From Rhynochetos jubatus (lineage: Eukaryota > Chordata > Aves > Eurypygiformes > Rhynochetidae), in contig CM050652.1 in the NCBI GenBank assembly GCA_027574665.1, positions 34,305,631 to 34,369,630 of the forward strand: a stretch of DNA of 64,000 nt, written 5' to 3'. The position numbers and the translations under genes were made by a program. The notes below the pieces were generated by a model. It worked only from the letters and a program-made list of their open reading frames with translations. It was not told the DNA's origin and made no database searches. Each line of letters opens with the position of its first letter. Position 1 is the stretch's first letter. Shown in pieces: positions 22,497 through 33,180 of the stretch.

Positions 22497-25280
22497 GATA
22501 TGAGAACAGATCTATTTATACTTCTGGAAAATGTTATTTCATGTAATTGGGATAAACATTTCACAAGAAAAAATTTATTATTGCTTCTTTCACTGACAAA
22601 TTCCTAAACAATATTCATTACAGTGCTGACATAATATCCAGTACTACCACACAAAAATTATTTTGGGGTGAAAAAGGCTAATACTTATATACAATAATTC
22701 TTTTAGACAGCTTTAGGTATTATAACTAAATGACATAGAAGTCTAGATCCATATGTCAGTGCCCAAATAGCAGGACTGTAAATAAAATTCATGCTTAATT
22801 TCTGATAATGTTCAGAGACACTTGCAGTAGATTGATTACTCTTTCATCAGTTTTTGGTTTGGTTTTTTTTCATTCTTAAGAAAACTTGACGTACTTGTTA
22901 ATATTCCCAGATGACTGCAATTTAAACCCAGAAGCTTGCTATTAGCAAGTTGTGCCTTAAGGAAAAAGGTATCCCCAATTAGGCTGTTCAATATTTCACT
23001 CCTAAAAACACAGTGATTCTCTTGAGCTTTTGGGAGTAGATTTTGGGGGAGAGATACTAGCTCCATCCCTGAACATGCATTTTACTTTACTCCTAAGAAA
23101 AAGAACATGAGGTGTGGAAAAAAAAAAACCAAACAAAACAAAAAAAAAACATTTGGTCTCATGAATAACATTACAAATAAAGTACTGTTAAAATAACATT
23201 TCTTTTGCATAAATATATCAGCCAAATCATTTTGCAATCCTGGGCTTCTGCCATTATGAGAGAGAGAATATGATGTTTAAACAGGTAATTAACTTCTATT
23301 ATTCATCAAAATCATCTGATCAGAAAAAAAAAAATCCATTTATTGCTTATCATCACAAAGTATTATTAGAACCCATGCTGTGAACGGGCAAGGATTAAAA
23401 AGAGGAGAACCAGACAAGGGAAAAGAGAGAAGAAAATCTAGCTAGAAGTTTGGGTGTGACCATTTAAAAGTTTTTCACCTAATCTGTTTATTGCAAGAGC
23501 TGGAGCCACTCACAGAAACATTTGACAACAGTCTCTTCTGTCAGAAGCAATAGCAGTCAGAGCAGAATATGAATATACTGACTGCCAAGGAGCAAGATGG
23601 ACATCTGTTTGACCTACCTAGAAAAGCTTTCTGTGGTGTAAGACTTTGAAGTCTCTGCTGCTAGGCCTTGATGTTGATCATGGTGTTGACCTAACCCTTT
23701 TCAAACATTGCTTGTCTTTTTATGGAGTACAACCCAAACTATTTCATCACTGTCACGTGCTTGATATGCTGTTAGTGATCATTGTGTGTGATTTCACGCA
23801 CATACTATGTGTCATTCAGTTTATGTAACATGGGGTTTACTTACTGGTGTGATGTACAGGCCTATCAAGTCAAATATTTTATTTTGCATTTTACCTAAGC
23901 CTGCAATGTCTTTAAGTTACAGTAGGTTTAACCTGTGCTTCAGAGATACCTACTATAGAAATTTCTGATTTAAATGTTAGCCAGCCATAAACAAAGAAAT
24001 ACCATTGGCATTGTAGGATTCAGGGTATTCTACAGGAGGCTCAGAAAGAAACATGTTCTTAGCTCAGGACTGTACATCTGATTCAGTTAATCAAGTATAA
24101 AATAAGTCATGTAGAAGGAATTGGTTAGGTTTCAGGTCCAATTAGAAGTTCACATTCAATTTAGGGTTGCCCTGAAGTTTTAACTCAGATTAAAGTCATA
24201 TTATATTATCTTTACTAATGGATTAATATAATTAGATATACCAAATTGAAGTTTCGGTGCGTAATGGATATAACTCTACTTCAGATCTGTAGCTTTATGC
24301 ACTAGATATTAAACATCACACTCTACTAGGAATTGATAAACTTAGTAAGGTCCACTGATCCTTTTATGTCACAACTACTGAATAAAATTTTACCAAAACC
24401 AGCATATTGACATCACCTACATATTGTCTTTGTGAATTTTTTAAAACACTTTACAGATAGAGATGGGAATGTAGTGAAATTCAGAAAATTGAAAGAATCT
24501 TTATGAAGTGAAAAAAACCAAGATTTTAAGATTATTCTAATATTGAAAGAAAAAAATTATTTCAAAACTTAATGTTTTTTGACACCATACCAAAAGCTAG
24601 AAATAACTTCTTATGACATGAAAGCCAGTTTTCTGAACAGCTTTTCTAAAAGTATGTGGAGATACTCTTGGGTATGTTTGGACATGTGTGTACTTCATAC
24701 ACTTTACTTTGCTCCCACAACCTTTTTTATGAACTGTTCAGAATCACCAGCTCCAGTTAAATGAGTGAACTATGGTAAACCACCAGAGAGGACAGGGTGT
24801 TAAAATGTTTTGTGACTGTTTGTGTTATAAATGATGTCTATTTGTGGCAGATATTTTCCAGTTTGCTGAAGATAAGAATCTCCCTCCAGCTGGTACTTGT
24901 CAGAGGACTAGAGAACAAACTTCTGAATTTTCTGTTTACAAATGACAATTGTGAAGATGTATATATAATTTTAGCTATTCCTTGGACAAGTCAATCATGC
25001 TCATTTTCTAAGGGTGATATGAGAGTAGATTGAAATTAACCGTAGAAGTTTAATCAATCTAATTCAGTTCTTCAGAACTCTGTCTTGTACACAGTAACCC
25101 CATAGTCACCATGCAGTTCCACTCCCTGAATTGCAAATTATTCATTGCAAATCTGGATGAGCACCAAGATATTTCTTGCCTGTTTCATCATAAGTGAGGG
25201 ACAGGATAACCCAGATAAAGGAGAGGTGAAAATAGCAATGGTAGCCTAGAGCAGCTTTTAGACTTTGCCCATGGAAAACT
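22497..25280. other. Unique non-coding DNA
   Basis: AT-rich, with an A/C-rich tract at 23118-23150 and a poly-A run at 23324-23334. Short frames at 23646-23828 and 24797-25033 show no family signature. Confidence 0.45.
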
Positions 25281-25470
25281 TAGAAGCATAAAATAGTTGG
25301 GTTGGAAGAGACCTTTAAAGGTCATCTAGTCCAACCCTTGCAATGAACAGCAACATCTTCAAGTAGATCAGGTTGCTCAGAGCTCCATCCAACCTCATCT
25401 TAAATGATTCCAGGGATAGGGCATCTACCACCTCTATGGGCAAACTGTTCATTGTTCCAGTGTTTATTTT
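25281..25470 (-). mobile_element. CR1 LINE 3' end (minus strand)
   Basis: The plus strand shows the reverse complement of the CR1 3' terminus: AGTTGGGTTGGAAGAGACC, then GGTCATCTAGTCCAACCC and CAGGTTGCTCAGAGC. Read on the minus strand it encodes the ORF2 end (LPIEVVDALSLESFK, then LDGALSNLI) followed by the short 3' UTR. It is truncated at the 5' end and well diverged, and the terminal octamer repeats are reduced to one degenerate unit. This is an old copy with no coding capacity. Confidence 0.93.
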
Positions 25471-27220
25471 AAATAATTAGTTTAAGCACAGTCACAAGGT
25501 TTTATTTTTAGAAAATCAAAGTATCATGTTTTGATTTGAATCCTTCTGAAGGAAAAATATTTGAAATATATAAATTTAATTTGAAAAGACATGTGAAGCT
25601 AAAGCATCCAAATACTCCTCTCCCAAAAGGGAGAGGCTAAAGAATCTGAAACATGAAGAAGTGATTTGCTCAAGGGCATACCCAGGAGATAAAAGAAAAA
25701 TGAAGAATAGTGCAATTTTCCACAGCTCCTCAGTATGAAATCAGTTTCCTGTCCACTTCAAATGGTACCTCCTTACAGTGCTAACTTCAACAGCTCCAAC
25801 TTTCAATATTTTCAAGCTCAAGTTACAGGCTATTTATGCATTAGGAGATTTTAAAATGCCCAGTTTCTGACAGAAAGGTCTTGACTGATATATATGATCT
25901 TTAGCAGTTTTCATTCATCACAGCAAAGATGAATCCGGAAACTGTGCTTCCATCATTCTTTCAAATGACAGTTCACTCTAATCAGGTTTCCCTTGCAAGA
26001 TTTGCACCATTTTCTCAGCTCTATGGGTGAGATTTCCATTGAAGTCATGGGAAAAATGCTTAGTATCATTGCTGTTTCCTTTTGAAAATACAGCTAAATT
26101 ATCTGAGTAGTTATTTTTCTGGATTTTATTATTGTATTGATGTATTCTTTCACTTCTTCAATGAAAACAGCTATAAAACAATACAAAATAGCACAGGTAT
26201 CCTATTATGTCCCATTTATGTTTTAAGTGACTTTGAAAAAGTATGAACAAATATTTGTAATATCTACTGCTTTCCTAAAGAGAAGAAATATCTTGGCACT
26301 TTAATGAATAAAAATAAATTGATGAGAAATAAATTGATGACAAATTAAGTTTCGGTGTCTGAGGCAGTTATTGGTGGTTTTGCCAGAGTCTAATGAATAT
26401 ACCCTTTTTAGAAGCCAGTCCTCTTTCTGTCGACATATATATTTATATATATATTGGAATTGAAAATAACAATAGTAATTAATTTTGAAGAATGATGGTA
26501 CATTCACAACAGGAGGATCTCTTTCTGAGACTGGTACAGGTTTTATGAATAGCTTAACCATAATAGAACCGATTTTTAATACAAGTGAAAGTGACTGAGA
26601 GCGCATGCTCAGCATTATATGTAAGAAGAAATAGTCCCTGCCATAATCCCTTGCAATCTGACTCATTAGCTTCTTACCACATTAGGACACAGTGTCTGTG
26701 TATGTATTGCTGCTCAAACTCCCACTTAAATCTAGGCTGCCTCCACACTGGTTTGCACATTAGTTTTAATAATAGGCAAATCCCAGTGTCTTTTTCTGTT
26801 CTGAGCTATCAGTAAATCAATTCAGTCATGAACTTGAAAATGGTTTGAACTCAAATCCTGTCCTGTCTCTGCCTTGTTGAACTCTTGTCTATCATTCACG
26901 AGAATAAAAGTCAACAGGACTGTGTTGGCCATCACTAGCCCAGAGAACGTGTAAATAATTTTCCTAGATTTCTAATTAAATGAGAGTTCAGGGTACAAAA
27001 ACTATGTCTTGAGTGTCACTATTAAATCTGAGGAAAACCAGACAATCCTTGCAGAACACTGTATTATTCATTTCATAGACATTTAAGATGGGACAATACT
27101 GTGAAAACAAGCAATGCTTGAATCACTTTGACCAAAATGTATTAATTCGGAAATTGATAGCATCTTGCTTTTGTGTTGTAGGTTTATATGGACTTCTTAC
27201 TGCCCTCCTGTTGTTGTGTA
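25471..27220. other. Unique non-coding DNA
   Basis: AT-rich. A (TA)n-like stretch lies at 26434-26456, and a 15-bp near-tandem repeat (AAATAAATTGATGA twice) lies at about 26312-26340. The 121-codon minus-strand frame at 26301-26666 runs over these and has no motif. Confidence 0.45.
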
Positions 27221-27222
27221 GG

Positions 27223-27600
27223 ACCAAACGGCACTGTGGTGGCTAGAGAGATCAAGGCATTTTAATCATAGATATATCTAGTTTCATGAATTATACAATA
27301 TCTCTGTCCCATGTGGAAAAAGGTGAGTGAGGGAAAGAAGTAAGGTGGCTTAGTGTGATAGTTTTGTATATGACTAACATGTCCCTTGGCATACATGTTG
27401 CAGTCCCACAGAGAGGTTGGACAGGCCATTGTGGTGGCTCACTCCTGCCTAGCTGTGCCTGGTCCAGGTGCTGGATCATGAAATTTCTCTGAGCTCTTTT
27501 CCACTCCATGGTCTTCTTGGAGATTGGAGAGAATGTTTGAGGTCCTGATGCAAGGTCATGGGTCTTTGCTCCTGAGACTCTTTCCAGAAACTCTCAATCA
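27223..27600. other. G+C-richer block with splice-like signals
   Basis: A long pyrimidine-rich acceptor-like stretch (ending TTGTTGTGTAG at 27222) is followed 99 nt later by a strong donor-like AAG/GTGAGT (GT at 27322). All three frames between them contain stops, so at best this is a non-coding exon. On the minus strand, 27291-27509 is open for 72 codons in the same richer block. The origin is not recognised. Confidence 0.2.
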
Positions 27601-28617
27601 CCTTAGTAGGTTTAAGTTTCCTTAGTTACAAAGATTAGGTAGAAATACTTTGCTAGCAGTTAGTCTGTTCAAATCACACAGTTATTTTCTGATTTGCTGT
27701 TGTCCTTTTTGGTGCTTACAATCTGCTTTTTCTAGGTACTTCTGGACACTTCTACACTTTTTGATGGTCAAACAGGTTATTTGCATAGCTTGGCTACATA
27801 CTTGCTTAAGCACACCAAAACTCTGTTTGGGAGAGATGGTTCATCATATTTTATTTAATGTGTCTATAGCAAAAAGTTAGTTAAAGTTCATGGGTTTATG
27901 CTAGCAGTTATGCTAACTAGGCCTAGCTACCATACCTGCTGACTGGCAGTACCATAAGCTGAAAAATTATAGCCTTGTATGTTCAGTCACATTTGGTACA
28001 ATTATTACAGAACGGTGTCCACTGGTTTCTAACAGAAGCTGTGAAATGCATGGGAGATCAGGAAAATATACAATGGCATCCAGACCCAGAGAAAAAGGGG
28101 TAGTTTTTGAAGGCATAAATGCTAAGTCCACAGCCTAAATAGATGCCCATAAATCAGTTGTGATCCTTAGTTGGTGGTCCTTCTCAGTTTCACCATATTG
28201 CAGGAGACCATATGACTCTTACCTCAGCCTTATAGGTGAAATGGCTATAGGAACTAGGAGAAAAATTGCAACAGTAATTTCCAGCGTGCTGAAGGTACCA
28301 ATTGCTTTGAGCTGGTGAGCTGTTCCCTGACTTCCTGTGTTCACATGTTGCTGCCCAACCTAAGAAGCAGTGATTTCAACATGGATGTTAATTGGTTTAA
28401 GGTTGTAAAGAAAGACTCTAAGACTCTAAGAAAGGGTAAGCTGGAGGTTCGTCTAGGTTCATGGTAACTATTAGTTGATGAAGTAACTGAAAGAGTGTGA
28501 TACAGCTGAAGTTAAAATAACTAAATTCAGATGTCTGCACATAAGTTGTCTAGTGCAAATCCTATTCTGAAGACCTAGTTAATACAGTCAAAAGAATCTA
28601 GAAAGAATTTTAGCTGA
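27601..28617. other. Unique non-coding DNA
   Basis: No repeat family or gene recognised. AAGACTCTA is repeated in tandem at about 28410-28428. Confidence 0.45.
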
Positions 28618-28899
28618 TCAGCCAGTAGCATATTTCTGGTGATCTGAATGACTGTTTAAACTGCACTGACCAGATCCCCACTGATTATAAATGTACCATA
28701 AGATCATTATTAAGCACCTCAATTTAAATGTCTTAATCCTGACTTGATTACTACTCTGCAGACTTAGTTCACTTACCAAAAAAGAATCATTTGTGTTTGT
28801 ATGATATCTAAGAGAGGGGATGGGTGATAAAGGACTCATGGAAGGCCTGTCCTCTTCTGGACCAGCATTCAGAAGACAAGACAGGATATACGGGACATC
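28618..28899 (-). other. 94-codon stop-to-stop open frame with a donor site
   Basis: The minus strand is open from 28899 to a stop at 28618-28620. An acceptor-like TGGTCCAG precedes 28856 and a good donor-like G/GTAAGTG follows 28777, bounding an 80-nt segment whose peptide includes RPSMSPLSPIPSLRYH. The acceptor lacks a long pyrimidine tract and the peptide matches no family I know. It is listed as a weak candidate exon only. Confidence 0.12.
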
Positions 28900-30412
28900 T
28901 CAAAGGACATTGCACTTGTGTTTAAGAAGCAAAATCAAGCCCTGGCTTCCATAAGCTGAACACCACACAGAAGTATGGGACATTTAACACACCTGTATTC
29001 AACACACAAGCAGGGAAAACCAAAAGAATAAAAGCTGATAAATTGAACTCTAATAGTTCAGCCTACTTGCTGCAACAAATTTAAATGCATATTTAGCAAA
29101 ACTAGAAAAATCATGGGCAATGATTCCACTGCAAGAGGGAAAAAAAAAAAACCAAACCCACAAACAAAACCCAGTACTCAAATATATCGACCATCACACT
29201 TCTCAGGGAGTTACTTCAGCAAAGACAGACTCTGTCAATAGAGCTGACTGTATGGTGGATAGAGTCTAAAGCTGTATTGTTTGGAAGCTGTGTATCCTCA
29301 AAACTTTGCTTTCAAATAGATGAGGATAAGAAGAAGAAATATTCTGAACATCAGGTTCTCACATAAGGGGGATTTATAGCTGACCTGAAAATGTTGCATT
29401 AGGGAGAGGAGGCTGTCCTATGTTTTTCTGGGGGTTATATTTTTAAACTGATGTCAAATTGTTGTGTAAATTGCCCAGGTGAATTGATGCTGAACATTTT
29501 TTTTAATATTATTAATTTTTACATGCTTAATGGAAGACGTTTAAGTGTAATTAACTTCTACTGTAACAAAGAAAAGAGTTAATGCAGCCACCTTGAAAGC
29601 ACAGTTTTCAATATTTAAAGAGAAATTGGAAGTAACTACCAATAGCCTTGAGGTCTATGAAACATTTGTTTTCCTTTAAATAGTACACTCGTGAACACTT
29701 ACACTCCTTTACTCTTCAGTGCAGAAATGTTATACCAAATTACACTATGGAGAGTGTTTAGGATTTGTTGCATTTTCTTTTCTTGGTGCAGTAACATTTC
29801 CATGTGGCATATATCATAATAACAGACACAAAAGAAATATGATCATTTTACCACCTATTGTATTTTAACTCTGAATGTCACAAGACAATTTAATGTATTT
29901 CTGAAACTTTTAAATTTTAGTTTCCAAGAGTTGTTACTATATTAAAATACTTGTCATAAATGTTCATGTTATCTAGTTATTTGATTTTTAAAATACTAAC
30001 TAACCAATGAGTTTGATAGGACATATATGTTCCTAAATTCATGACTAAATGTGATGTACTGTAAAATATTCAGAGTTGATATCTTGAAAAATACAGGTAG
30101 TGTTGCCCCTGTTAAATTAAAGCCATTATAAGCATTTCTTTTAGCCATTACTATTGGGCTAAGTCTGCAAATAAAGCTGTAACTGCATGAATAGTCAGAA
30201 GTTATTTTCATTTGTGACTCCAACTTGGCTGAGAGTCTCGTTTTTCTTATGTGTATAACAACATGGTGCTTATCAGATACACACAAAATGTGTTCTTTTC
30301 AGTATTTTTCACAAAAGATTATTTGCTTACAATATATACAAACAGTCTTTCCAGTTCCATTTTACAGCTGATTCTTTTGTTATAAAACACTATTTTAATA
30401 TTTGCTTTAAAG
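28900..30412. other. Unique AT-rich non-coding DNA
   Basis: An A/C-rich tract lies at 29140-29173. The 96-codon minus-strand frame at 29996-30286 has no motif. Nothing else is seen. Confidence 0.5.
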
Positions 30413-30482
30413 AATGATTCAGCAGTTCAGTCTTTTTGACAATGATTTGAAAAGCTTGCTAGCTGCAGAGTCTCCAGACAAG
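30413..30482 (+). other. Exon-like segment, unproven
   Basis: A strong donor-like AAG/GTAAGG (GT at 30483-30484) ends a frame that reads MIQQFSLFDNDLKSLLAAES followed by PDK and stops exactly at a codon boundary. The start could be after TTTAAAG at 30412, or after ATTCAG at 30422, which would make a 60-nt phase-0 exon. Both acceptors have imperfect pyrimidine tracts. The next exon-like segment (32842) would continue the frame. The peptide is not recognised. See the paired finding. Confidence 0.22.
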
Positions 30483-30484
30483 GT

Positions 30485-32840
30485 AAGGTAAAAGAGGTTG
30501 TTAGAAAGGGAGCTCAGCATTTGTTCTGTAGGAATTGTGTCAAGAAAAACCCTTGGACTGTTTGTTAAATTGAATCTTTTCAAGCCCAATTTAGGTAGTT
30601 AATTTTAGAATTTGAAGCATATTCTTTTAAATAAATTTTTAAGGGATTTGCTAGTTATTGTAATGTTGTAACTATAAAAGCAATTTACCAAACTAAAATT
30701 CTCCAGCTGCTCTCAGCTGACTGTATAAGAACCACAATTCTTTTGAAGTAAGGGTTTGCAGTGAATAAGTCTGAAAAAGTAAAACTATTGTTGGACCAGT
30801 TGTGATACAAAGAATTGGACCTTGACATTTTGGAGTCAAAACCACAAGTGAAGTACTGGCCCACTGATGCCATACTACCTATTTCTACCTGACAATCAAA
30901 GTATACCTAGTTGTAAATGTCTGATCTCACATTACTCAATGAATTTTTGTCACCTACTGACTGATATATTGAAAAAAGATACATAGTAGTAAGTGTGTAA
31001 TCTCATAATGATACAGGAATCATAATAAATCTTTGGTAAGATACAGGGTGGAGTCTATTGTTATACATACAACTTCCAATCTTCCATGTCTGCACAAAAA
31101 ATCAGATTTAAAGACAAATCTTTGGGAGAAGGTGATGAAAAAATAAAGTATTGAGGATGTCTCTGTAAATTCACAAAGCTGGGAGGGTGAGAGAAGGGCA
31201 TGATGTGAGCAATGCATAAAAACTTACTGAGACCTAAATCCTTAGGAGAGAATACCATGTATTAAAAATGATGAATATAAATTCAACATTATGCAACTAA
31301 AACTTTTTATTAGGTTCTTAGCAGCTCTGTAAGTCTGGAAGAGCTGTTGAACAACAGTTTGGGAAATTTCTTTCCCCTCCAGCCTCATTTTTGTCTCTAA
31401 AATCACATTTTTTAATTATCAAACAAAAGGAGTCAGTTGAAGAAATAACTTCATCTAATTTAACATACAGTAGCATCCATAATGGTTTTGGAAGAAGCTC
31501 TCTCCTCAACAAAGTCCCCAAAAGTCAACAAAACAAAACAAAAAAATCCTCAGCCAAAAACCTAAAGAAAGAGGCCAGGGAAAAGATATATTGCCATTGT
31601 TACCGTAAGCAATCACTAAGTCTGGAAACAAAAAAATATCTAGGAGAACATCCTTTAGAAAGAGGTCTGTGTTCTCAACTGACGTTAAGAGGGTATGCAA
31701 ATTGGAAAGCTTCATGCTATTCAATAGACTACTTTTTTTTTTTTAGCTTAAAAATATGTAACAGTTTACTCTGAAATTATCCCCTAGTAAGATTTCATGA
31801 ACATCCTTTTGTAATGACTTTAGGATACTGAACTGAATTTGAAGACTGTCTATTTTTTCAAATGCTCCTATATTAAATAAAACCTGAGTAAGCACCATAT
31901 GTATTTGAGACACTTCATCGTTTATAAGAATTTCGTACATACCTTTTAAAGATCAGTTTTTGAGTGTGTGTGTATATGTACATGTGTAGGCATTATAAAC
32001 ATATGTTTGACTGGTTTGAAGTGATAGAAACCTGAAATTATACACACCCTAGGACAATCTATATAGACACTATAAATTGATGGTTAGATCATATATTATG
32101 ACACCTTACAAATTATCTCTTTCATTATGTCAGCCCTGATGGCCTGGTCATAATTTACCTGTTCTAAAACCTGCTTTTGCTATTAGTATTAAAATCCATG
32201 ATTTAAAATAATACTAAGTTAAAAAATTAAACTTCTTGGGTTATTTTTTAAGGCTTAAAGACATAAACAAAATTGTCTTATCTTTACAGATCATTATTTT
32301 TAAGAAAATAAGAATCATCTTATCTACAAAGCAGTATCGTGGGCAAGTGACGACAGGATCTCTTTGAATCCTTGGCTGAAACCCAATTTCAGCATAGACA
32401 CTGTATCTTGTTTCACCTGTAGACAACCCTGCTGGACTCTAATTTTCATGAACTCATATCCAGATTCACCATTCAGCACTTCTGCTTTGTTGTGATATTT
32501 AGATATGGTTGTATATGTTCGTTTATGTGTGTGTCTAAATTCTAAATTTACTGACTTATTTTCCACCTTTTGCAAATATGTCTGATTTGAAACCAGAATA
32601 GAAATCAGGAATGGAAAAGCCCAGAGTAAGAGAACATTCAAGAGAAGTGATGAAGCAAATTTAACTACTGAGCTGGTGTCTTTTTTGGCATTTCTCCATT
32701 GTCAGAGAAATCTACCTGGGGCCTGAGAAGTGAAATTTAAGCTAAAATTTTAAAACAGTGCTTAGTTGTTGCAGTGATAAATTTCAGTTTTAGCAACTTC
32801 AGATTTTTGAGAAAAACCACTATCATCTTATTTCTCCTTA
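30485..32840. other. Unique non-coding DNA
   Basis: Contains the 127-codon K/S-rich plus-strand frame at 31391-31774, which overlaps A-rich and T-rich runs and has no motif, and GTGTGTGTGTATATG-type sequence at 31963-31987. No repeat family is recognised. Confidence 0.45.
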
Positions 32841-32841
32841 G

Positions 32842-32891
32842 GACAACACATTATGCCATACATCTCCAGAAACGAAGGCATGAAATGGCAG
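32842..32891 (+). other. Exon-like segment, unproven
   Basis: A 50-nt segment lies between a very good acceptor (CTTATTTCTCCTTAG, AG at 32840-32841) and a good donor (CAG/GTAAAA, GT at 32892). Joined in phase to the segment ending at 30482 it reads DNTLCHTSPETKA and then a stop 9 nt before the donor, which would make it a C-terminal exon with a further exon in the 3' UTR. Its other two frames are also open, so the frame alone proves little. Confidence 0.22.
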
Positions 32892-32899
32892 GTAAAATA

Positions 32900-33180
32900 T
32901 CAGGAAGTGAACGCTTAGCATTTTGAGTGTTAATTAGATGCCTTCGTACTTTCTGTGTGATGAATATTTTGCCAATGGTTGCAGATTATTATAGCAATTA
33001 GGTTTAATAAGTTGGGAATTTCGCAAGCTTAGGTCTTCTGGGTCACAGTTGAGCCAATAGGGAATGGGTGTTAATTAAGGACAAAGAAGAGAAGAATTAA
33101 GAAGATTTGATGGGTTTAAGGAAACAGCAATTAAACAAAGTGCTAGACTGATTTGCATATTTTAATAAGTCAAGAACTCT
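32900..33180. promoter_or_regulatory. Possible conserved regulatory element
   Basis: This block holds a compact set of factor-type words: TTAATTAG at 32931-32938, a CCAAT word at 33054-33058, TTAATTAA at 33071-33078 followed by ACAAAG (SOX-type) at 33080-33085, a second ACAAAG at 33135-33140 and a perfect POU octamer ATTTGCAT at 33151-33158. The sequence is complex and not AT-repeat-like, the texture typical of conserved vertebrate enhancers. Such words are common in AT-rich DNA, so the call rests on clustering and texture. Confidence 0.25.

Noticed and set aside
27223..27321. Strong acceptor and donor around a 99-nt segment
   Set aside because: All three frames contain stops, so not a coding exon. 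It could only be a non-coding exon, which needs RNA data.
31391..31774. 127-codon K/S-rich plus-strand frame
   Set aside because: Runs through A-rich and T-rich low-complexity sequence; composition explains the residues.
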